Shown one piece after another: positions 1 to 9,600 of a DNA stretch of 64,000 bases. The position numbers and the translations under genes are program-made. The notes below the pieces were generated by a model that saw only the letters and a program-made list of their open reading frames with translations, made no database searches and was not told the DNA's origin. This DNA comes from Halichondria panicea. Its lineage: Eukaryota; Porifera; Demospongiae; Suberitida; Halichondriidae. Within the stretch, counting starts at the first letter, position 1. Each line of letters opens with the position of its first letter. The stretch spans positions 1,265,501 through 1,329,500 of the forward strand of contig NC_087377.1 in the NCBI RefSeq assembly GCF_963675165.1, read 5' to 3'.

Positions 1-155
1 AGAACAATCGACTGGTGTGTACTTCCTCCATTGCTAGTATCCTTCTCTGATGATGATCCTGCATGTACACACATGTAAAGATAATAACTCAAGAAAGAAA
101 TTGCAAATAATTATTGTTGTGGTTAGTTAAGTCCCTTAATTGTCTATTGCATGGG

Positions 156-385
156 CAGGGTGTCATACAGGATTTTGAAGTAGAGGGAGAAAATGAGAAA
201 AGTACCAGAACATATTGCTAAAAAAAAGGTCAACTGTTATTTCAATACCCATGCAGCTATGGACATGCACTCAGTCATAATTGAAGGGGGGGGGGGATTG
301 GAGCTAGGGGGATACCCCACTCACACACTCAGTCATAATTGAACGGGGGAGCTAGGGAGGGGATATCCCCCTGTATGACACCCTG
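156..385. mobile_element. MITE, CAGGGTGTCATA family, copy 1
   Basis: A 230-bp element with terminal inverted repeats CAGGGTGTCATACAGG and its complement, flanked by the 5-bp direct repeat ATGGG at 151-155 and 386-390. The inside is non-coding and holds a poly-G tract. Related copies lie near 11600-11926 and 42371-42579. Confidence 0.75.
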
Positions 386-505
386 ATGGGCACAGCGTAA
401 ATTATTAAATTATAATTATACCATTAAACTGTCTACACACACAATTAAAATCAGTATACAAACACATGTTTTACTGAATGTTATTTAAACTGCAGATAAT
501 TATAC

Positions 506-601
506 CTTGTACAGTGACATCATTCTTTGGACGCTTCGACAGAGATTCAACTTCTACATCTGATGGCAATGACCTTTTACGCTGGCCTGAGGCTAGAGGA
601 T
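506..601 (-). CDS. gene A: 96-bp NLS-like linker exon, copy 2
   Basis: This exon has an AG acceptor just upstream (CTGTA at 602-606 on the plus strand) and a GTATA donor at 501-505. It is 96 bp, phase 1 at both borders, and reads (D)PLASGQRKRSLPSDVEV...LSKRPKNDVTVQ. Two basic clusters, QRKR and KRPK, separated by about 14 residues resemble a bipartite nuclear localisation signal. It is a tandem duplicate of the exon at 1180-1275. Gene A continues past the left edge of the window, so the C-terminus is not seen. Confidence 0.6.
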
Positions 602-3600
602 CTGTACGTACTGTGTAGGAACAGATACAGCTAGACACACTAATATTAATGGGGAATGCCGGGCCTGTAGGAATCAAGATCATGTATATTTTCCAGACTG
701 AAGGCTTTCAAATAATTATAGCAATCCGATTATGATACATGGAAGATAGAACTTTGTTTATTGGAAGTAAGATAGATAGTGGGTAATATTTGTGGGGTAA
801 AAATCTATGGCATTCATTGACAAATCGAAAACGGTAATTTTTGTCTGTTATTGCCTGTACTGCATTGCATGCGTTTTGGTAAACTGTTTTCATAGGGAGC
901 TTGCCCACGGAAATAACGAATATTTACCCCTCGAAAATTACCCGCTATACGGTAGTTAATGTAATGCACACACTTTAGTGGCCCCTATAATTATAGCAAA
1001 TAAAAAGCTTCACACATAATTATGGTATATAAATGGAATTGGGCAGTTGTAAGAGTTCTGTTGTCATTGTGGGGCAGAGGAAGTAAACACTGTGTACATT
1101 GTTATGTAAAGTTTTAATACATGTAAGTATATAGAGCTTAAATTAATGGGAGATCTACATAATTATAGATCATGCATACCTTGTACAATGACATCATTCT
1201 TTGGACGCTTTGGCAGAGTTTCAACTTGTTCGTCTGATGGCAATGACCTTTTGCGCTGTCCTGAGGCTAGAGGATCTGTACGTAGTGTGTAGGAACAGAT
1301 ATATAGTGATAACGCAGTGCTATTAAGTATGATTATGAAGAATGAAATAGCATTCACTAACTACATGTTGCGACACTTGAGCTGACTAGCTAGAGCATGA
1401 TTGCATTGCCGACCTACACACATGCCATTGAATATACTATAAGACTGGTATTATTATTATGACCTCACCTTCTAGTTTACAAGCAGAGAGCCAATCTTTG
1501 TGACCGTCTTCTAGCTCATACGTCTTCTTGCATAGAGTACACCTCATAACATCATCCTCAGCCAGAACACGAGCTGGGTGGTGGGGCACTTGGGGACTTG
1601 GACTAGAGATGGATCGCGAAATGCAGGGACACAAAAATGCAACTTCAGGATCCTCATACGCGTATTTCAGGACTTTGTAAGCAGATCGTAGACCAGAGTG
1701 AATATTTTCAAATATCAACGACAAAATTTTTGTCTGATTATTGCTGGAATGAATTTCGAGCATTGAAAACCCGTCAATTAGTGTGATAGTACAGTTTCGC
1801 TTTTGATGAATCAATTGTACAAAGTTTCTACTCGGCTGGTGAGCGTACATTTCAATTTCCCATTCACATTCTTTAATCAAGTACACTTGGAGACAGCAAA
1901 ACACTCCACAGCACTGCCAGTTGCTTTTGAAGTGTAAAACGAGTGGGATTAAACTGGTCTTAAGCAATTCAGCTCGTTTGTCATTGACTTGAGTTGATGG
2001 GAGCAAAGATAGAAGTGACGGCATATAGAAACGCTTATCTTGCCTTCGTGAAAATATACCAAATGGGGTGGCTATCAGCAAGTGCTTGAATATTTCAATG
2101 AGATGAGTGGGTGCAAAGAGTCCATCGACATAATGTTTTTCAAAATTCTTATCAGATAAAAGTTCGATCGTAATAATTCCTTTATCGGTAAACTTTAACC
2201 ATTTTCCAGACCCGTGTATTGGAGTGTTACTTCCTCGCAGATATGCAGCATACTCGACAAGCTCTGTTACTTTATCGAGAAGCACTTGAGTATCACAGAA
2301 TACCACATTTGGTAGAATGGCAGGATAGTAGTGAAAGATGTGATGCTCATGGAAGAATTTCAAAGCTTCAAAAAGTGCATCTTCATGAAAATTATGTAAT
2401 GTTTTTGCAATTTCTACACATTCGGTTTTGCTCAAAACTTTTCTGCTTTGATCGTTTGAAACTTTTTCGACAATAATTTCCAAAACAAACCACCAAAAAG
2501 GGACCAGGATTTCAATGTTATTTAGCTCTTTGTGAACATATTCACGAATTGTCTTTGCCACTTCTTTACTGTCAGAATCGCAGTGCTTGCAATCCACAGG
2601 AAATATGACATCTTTTTTCCTCAAGTTGAAAAAAAAAGTCGACTCGTCATTCTCAGCAAAGTTTAACAAAGTTCTATTCTTGTCGGATACTGTTTCCTTG
2701 CATTCAGATTGATGGTCCTTGTGAGTACCAATACACACCAGCTTGCAGTTTTCACTGTGAGATTGAATTGACTGCACAAGATACTTGAAGTTATCCAGAA
2801 CTGAGAGATGTGACTTGAAACCTTCACCAACTGGCTTTTTGTCCTTGTAGTATTCAACCAGCGGATGATCGTCTAGGCAGTCAGAGAGACGAAGAATGTA
2901 CAAAGCTACTGAAATCTTGGGCATAAAGAGTGGCAGAAGATTATGAAAATGAGGTTGACCACCGCTATCGATTATGTAGATCCAATTAGATCCAAACTTT
3001 TCTTGAACAGTAGTACGATCAGCATCAGAAAACTGCTGAATATTTGCCATTACATTTGAAACAGTGTTAAGATATTTACTCGTTTTCCTTTTTTGTTTAG
3101 GACGCCTCTTTTTTGCTCCAGCTACTAATGGTTTAGTTGCTCTTGAAGTCGAAGGAGTTGCATCAACTGGCGTACTTGATTCATTGCTAGGTTCAAGTTG
3201 CTTCAGAGCAATGCTGAGTTCTTGTGGGATAGCAGATGCTGGATCTGAGCTGGTTACATGAGATTTAATAGCATCAGCAACAATGCGTTGTAGGTCATCA
3301 CTAGTTACTGGTTTCCATGTTCTAGAGGGATCTTCTTGAGCTTCCATTTTCAGCTTTGTAGTGTCACGAATTTGTCTAATACATATCCTCTCTGCTGTGC
3401 TAGCTAATGGAGTGCTATTTCGATCTACAGGAGGAGGAAGTCCCAGAAGGAGATGCTTAGTGGAGGTTTTACCAGTGCCTGCCATTCCGAAAAACAGTAG
3501 ATTAGTAATGTTCACACGGACAAATCCAGCCTTCATGGCTTCATTAAGAGCTTGTTCAGACTTGGTTGATTCATTGAGGGCCTTTGATTCTGGAATAAAG

Positions 3601-6600
3601 AACAGTATATGCCTACGCAGAAGTAACCACTTATACTATAATTTTGCATTACATTTCTCACATGCATATAGTTACAATCACTTTCAATTTCATTTTCATT
3701 TTCATAATAACATTGATAAGAAAAGTCATCTTCTATATCATGTTGAAGCTATCATCTCCTGCCCTACAATAACCTATTAACCCTTTAACCGCCACGGGCC
3801 ACGATCGTGGCCCGCAATAGTGACTTTTTTTGCGAAATTCTAATTCTGCGATACTTAGGAAGTAGCTCGAACTACGCACATCCCTGTATAGAGGAAGAGC
3901 TGTAGAATCACGTGCAATTTAGTCTAGAAATTTCCAAGCCACGTTGCTATGTTAAAATTCATTAGCATCTTACCGCACGAAGTTTATAGCTATGGCTAGG
4001 TTGTTTACTTGTGCCGATGTGCTTGAACAGCTTGAGGACAGCAATGGCGATGTCTAGCTCCTCTGGTGATGACAGTGCCTATGAAGGAGAGGGGATAGTA
4101 GGATACCTCCCAAAGGCTACCAGCTTTATGCCAGACGCTGATGAACTGCCTGGGACTGAGGACATGCATGACATGGACCTAGACGCTAGTGCTATGGACC
4201 AGGACGGTGAAAGACCAGGAGAGGCTCACTGTGTGACTCTGGCAAGTAGTATAGTATAGCTAGAATATCAGTAGTAAGTATAGTATAGCTAAAATGGAAT
4301 TAGCAGTAATGAACAGTCTTTATGTGAGCTTGTAAATTTCATAGATCGTTCACCGATATAATACATGTACGTATTGTACTTCAAATTGATATATCTTAGC
4401 ACTGTTACATTCATATGATGTGAAAATCAAGCTTAGTCAAGCCTTTATACCATTATGATAGGCTGATCCATAAAAAAAAATTTTTGGATTTTATCTCACC
4501 GCTGGCCGAGCATTTAAAATGATAAAAACGGGTGAGCGTAATAACCGTGGTTGTTATGGCAACACATGTTGCACCATTTTATTCCTTGTTGTATGGGCAT
4601 TCTATTGGTATATGGTTGCTAGGCATTTTATTGCTCTACCAATAGAATGCCCATACAACAAGGAATAAAAATAATGGTGCAACATGTGTTGCCATAACAA
4701 CCACAGTTATTACGCTCACAAATGCTCGGCCAGCGGTGAGATAAAATCCAAAATTTTTTTTTATGGATCAGCCTATCATATGGTATAAAGGCTTGACTAA
4801 GCTTGATTTTCACATCATATGAATGTAACAGTGCTAAGATATATCAATTTGAAGTAAAATACGTACATGTATTACTATATCGGTGAACGATCTATGAAAT
4901 TTACAAGCTCACATAAAGACTGTTCATTACTGCTAATTCTATTTAGCTATACAGTAGCTATATTATACTATACTACTTGCCAGAGTCACACAGTGAGCCC
5001 TCTCCTGGTCTTTCACCGCCCTGGTTCATAGTCTAGGTCCATGTCATGCATGTCCTCAGTCCCAGACAGTTCATCAGCGTCTGGCATAAAGCTGGGAGCC
5101 TTTGGGAGGTATCCTACTATCCCCTCTCCTTCATAGGCACTGTCATCACCAGAGGAGACATCGCCATTGCTGTCCTCAAGCTGTTCAAGCACATCGGCAC
5201 AAGTAAACAACCTAGCCATAGCTATAAACTTCGTGCGGTAAGATGCTAATGAAATTTTAACATAGCAACGTGGCTTGGAAATTTCTAGACTAAATTGCAC
5301 GTGATTCTACAGCTCTTCTTCTATACTGGGATGTGCGTAGTTCGAGAACTATAAGTATCGCAGAATTAGAATTTCGCAAAAAAAGTCACTATGGCCCGTG
5401 GCGGTTAAAGGGTTAAATATGCACACATACGCAATATTGCACATTCCAATCATCATAATTGACCACAGAACTATTCCAACGCAATCAGACAATGAATATA
5501 CATGTACATAACCAGCACATAAACAGAGGATCAGGTGATACCATACAATACACGACAGTGATCCACTGATTGACACTGAAAGCACGTTATACATGTACAT
5601 ATAAATACTATAAAGCCAGCGTTTTTTCACTAGGCATGTATACAATAATCACTTAAACATTGCAATCTGATTGGACAGCTGTTAGAACGAAACATATAAT
5701 AATAATTATACCTAACCATCGTGTTGGCCATTCGTAACTATAGCAACGCATAGAAAAACTTAAAATTGCCATTACCGTATAGCGGGTAATTTTCGTGGGG
5801 TAAAAATTTGTTTCACTTGAAAACGGTGATTTTCGTGAGTAAAAATTCTGTTTAGCCTCGTTGCCTTCATTCCTATGCCTATGTTAAAATTCCGTGGAGG
5901 TCAGCTTGCCAAGAAAAATAACGAATTTTTACCCTACGAAAATTACCCGCTATACGGTAATAAGCACGAATGCAGCAATAGTTTATAAACTGACATCATC
6001 AACTAAGGTACAAATCACAGGGTCAGAGTTCATAGTAACATGACTATACACAATTACCGTAGAAACTGGATTATTAGCGCATGCGCTTTTAGGGTCAATA
6101 GCAGAGCTCTATGTTATAGTTATAACACAGGCACAAGGGATGTATATATGGAATATATTGCACTGAAGCACGAGGGCGTAAGCCCCGAGGGCTGAGTGCA
6201 ATATATTCCATGCATCCCGAGTGCACGTGTAATAACTAGTTTATATCCCGAGGGCATAGCAACATAACACTGTCTTAGTAACACAATATAAACTGCACAA
6301 AAAGATGACAAAGACAACTCTAGACACAGCTCCATCTCTTCTCTCTCCTAGACGCCAGTATATGCAGCGTATAAGATTGGCATGACAGACAATGGCTTGA
6401 CACAAAATTGTTGGAGTTCCAACGCTGAAACCACTGCAAAACAGCCCCACCCCACTTCTGGTGCTGCAAAACAGCCCCACCCCTCTACTGCTGCAAAGAA
6501 ACAGCCCCACCCCATTTACTGCTGCGAAGAAACAGCCACACCCCACTATACTACTCAGTGTAACTGCTGCTCGAACAGCCCCCTCCACTGTATACTAGCA

Positions 6601-9600
6601 CTATCCTCGGTATCACAACCAAGCCAAAGAAGCTCGCCTCTACACTGCTGCAAAACAGCTCAAGCCCCCTGCAAAAAGAGCCGCTTCTAGTGCTATGATG
6701 AAGCCAGAATTGACCGTGCATCAAGAAGTGGAGGACTAGGTCTAGGATCACAGAATCTTCACAAAATGAGCCTGGGACGATTTTAAAACCTGCATGGTTG
6801 CAAAAAAGAAACTCCAGCAGTGCTGAACATTCATGCATGGCTGGACTTACTTTGATGCTTATTATTTCTCATGATACAATATTTAATTTAATTATGCCAG
6901 AGGGGCGTTTTGTGGTCAGTGCAATATGACTTTTCAGCAGTGCAATATGCTTCATATTGCACTTGGCAACAACATAGCAACGGGATATAAACGCTTATAT
7001 TCAAGAATGCGCCTATAATGCAGTAATTTTGAGCCCCACCCAGCAACCGGATGTCTCTGTGATGAGAGCTGACTCGCAAGCTGGCTAGAAAGTGAGCAAG
7101 CAAGGCAAGCAGGCAACCCTAACTGGATCTATATCATACTATTATGTTACAGTTCATTTTACAGTTCATTTACATCATTTAAATTCATATTATAAAAACA
7201 TTCATATTGACCAGGAACTTGGAATAAAAGGACCTCATCCATCAAAATTACTCACATTCTCTCAGCATGATCAGACAAGGTAACAGCATGCCCAGAGAGT
7301 CCTTACAGATGGATATCACCAGCTATATAGCTATCATGCACTGTACAAGCTAACTAGCTCATAGATAAATAAATCAATTCTAAAATTACACTAATAATCT
7401 TCGCATAATTGGAAAAGCGCTTCAATTCGAGTATAAAAAGCCTGCAGTTGAGCATGCGCTTAAAATAAAGATACGCTTATAATCGAGTAAGCGCTAATAA
7501 TCCAGTATAGTGTATAACGTAACAATTATATTTTATTGACATAATTATGAGAAGAACGAGAAGGCAAGTCTAACAATGGCGACAGTACATAAGAATTTGC
7601 TGAGCCATAATTATATACTCTTCATTTACGATTGTACCACTGATCGATATTTTAAATACGGTACTCACTTGATGAGGTTAGGTTAGGGCCTTCCTTTGAA
7701 GTGGATGGAAGTTGTTTGGAACCATTTGGAGTATCTGGGTACAGTAACAATAATTATTTATGTCATGTAAGGTACATATAAGATGGGAAACAGGTGATAT
7801 CTATACCAAGCATATATTTAATGATCATTGTTGGGCTATAATAGAGTCTCCTACCAGTTGTTTCTGGTTGTTCATTGCCAGCACTGGGTGTCTGTTGACC
7901 GGAGAGAGGGTCAGAGGTCACTGGAGGAGAATGAGACAATTGTCTGACATAAAAACCGACTCCAATGACTATAGGCTGTACACTGAAAAAAGGTCAGAAT
8001 CACTTGAGACATAATCTTATGCCAATAACAATGCTGATATAAAAAATCTCAACTGCTGTAGGAAAGGCAATGAATAACATTCGTCATTAAGACCGTAATT
8101 ATTAGACTATTGCTCCTGCGTCCTCTGGGTGAGGATTAAAACATGTTTAGCTGACTCAGCATTAATAAACCTAACATGGTAGGGGAGTAGATGCTCAGTG
8201 TATAGCATATTACTAATCACATAGGATATGTAACACCAAGAGTTCATTAGGAAGAGTACCAACTCCACTTAAAACCATAGTAGGCGGTCCTTCAGGCCTA
8301 CGTCACAACCACATGCTGTTGTATAAACTGTGAAATCAAATTTGCAATGAATAACATAGTGATGATTATCACTAATGTTATTCATTTACAACTGAGGTAG
8401 GAAAGGCAATGAATAACAGCGTTACTAATTTTATTCATTGCCTTTCCTACTTGTTGCGGTTACAACAGCCAGTATCTGTGACGTAGGAGCGGAGGAATGC
8501 TTTTTGTACACAGTCTATTGGAGTTGCGTAATGAACTCTTGGTAACACTCAATGACATGGTTACTAGAGATTTATGGCAACGTAATGTTTAGGCAAGTAA
8601 ACCACTTTACCCTAGCTTGGCTATAGGAACATGTTAGACTAGTGCGTAATTGAATGCCAAATGAATGTTAGAGCAAATGTTACAGGGTGGGGGAAAGTGA
8701 ACCAGGGGGATATCCCTAACATTATGGGGGGGGGGGGGGGGGGGTAAATTGATCCACTTTCCTCCCCATGCACTGTATGCCCTAGCCTGGTATTACTCAC
8801 TTGATGAGGTCTTGTCAACAATTGAATTAGAATGAAGAAGTTGTTCGGAACCATTTAGAGTATCTGAGTGTGACAGTAACAATTAATAATTATGTCATCT
8901 AACACATAAAGTATATACAACTGCAATAGTGATTCAGAACCTCTCCAATCTACGTAACAGTATAGACACACGCACACACACACGCACACACGCACATGCA
9001 CGCACGCACGTACACACACGCGCACGCATGCACGCACGCACGCACACACACACACACACACACACGTGGTCATGTGTAGCAGGTTTTTTAGCTGGATAGT
9101 AAACCTGAGGGAGTGTAGTGGCTTGCAGAAGCCACTAATCACTCCAGGGTTACTATCCAGCTAAGAACTGTACTACACATGGTCTATCTCATGGTCTATC
9201 TCCCTTAGAAAATGCATTTTTGTTGGTACTAGTTAGAGCCCTGCTAGCAGGTCACTAACCAGATAGTGACCTGCTAGCAGGTTTCTTAGTTGGCAGTGGC
9301 CACTTCAAAGCTTGAATATGCAATTTTTTTCTAAACAGTGCCAAAGTCTATTTGTTGAGGTTGACCTTCATAATGTTCTCATAACTCATAACTTTGTATA
9401 CTTCTAAATTTACTAACCCTAAGCTTCATACATAATTATACAATTGTATACCATTGGATTCCTTGTTAAAAGCGCTTCTTATCTGCATGCTGTAGGCTAC
9501 AACCAGCTAAAAGTTAATCATGTAAAAGTTCCTGGCATACTTGTCAACCATAAATGAAGCCATAATTGATCACATAACTTCCGGGCAACGCAAATAGACT

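Larger units (their letters stand above)
3781..5412. mobile_element. palindromic piggyBac-derived element
   Basis: The element starts CCCTTTAACCGCC and ends GGCGGTTAAAGGG, flanked on both sides by TTAA (3777-3780, 5413-5416), the piggyBac target duplication. The two arms, about 3781-4610 and 4640-5412, are inverted copies of each other separated by a spacer of roughly 30 bp near 4611-4640. Each arm holds the 5' end of the same transposase-like reading frame, pointing inwards. No catalytic DDD core is present, so it is non-autonomous. The left end keeps a subterminal palindrome GGGCCACGATCGTGGCCC that is partly deleted at the right end. Confidence 0.9.

Noticed and set aside
6382..6690. Frame with AAKQPHPTSGAAKQPHPSTA repeats
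   Set aside because: Degenerate repeat DNA belonging to a dispersed family also seen at the right edge; no stable frame between copies.
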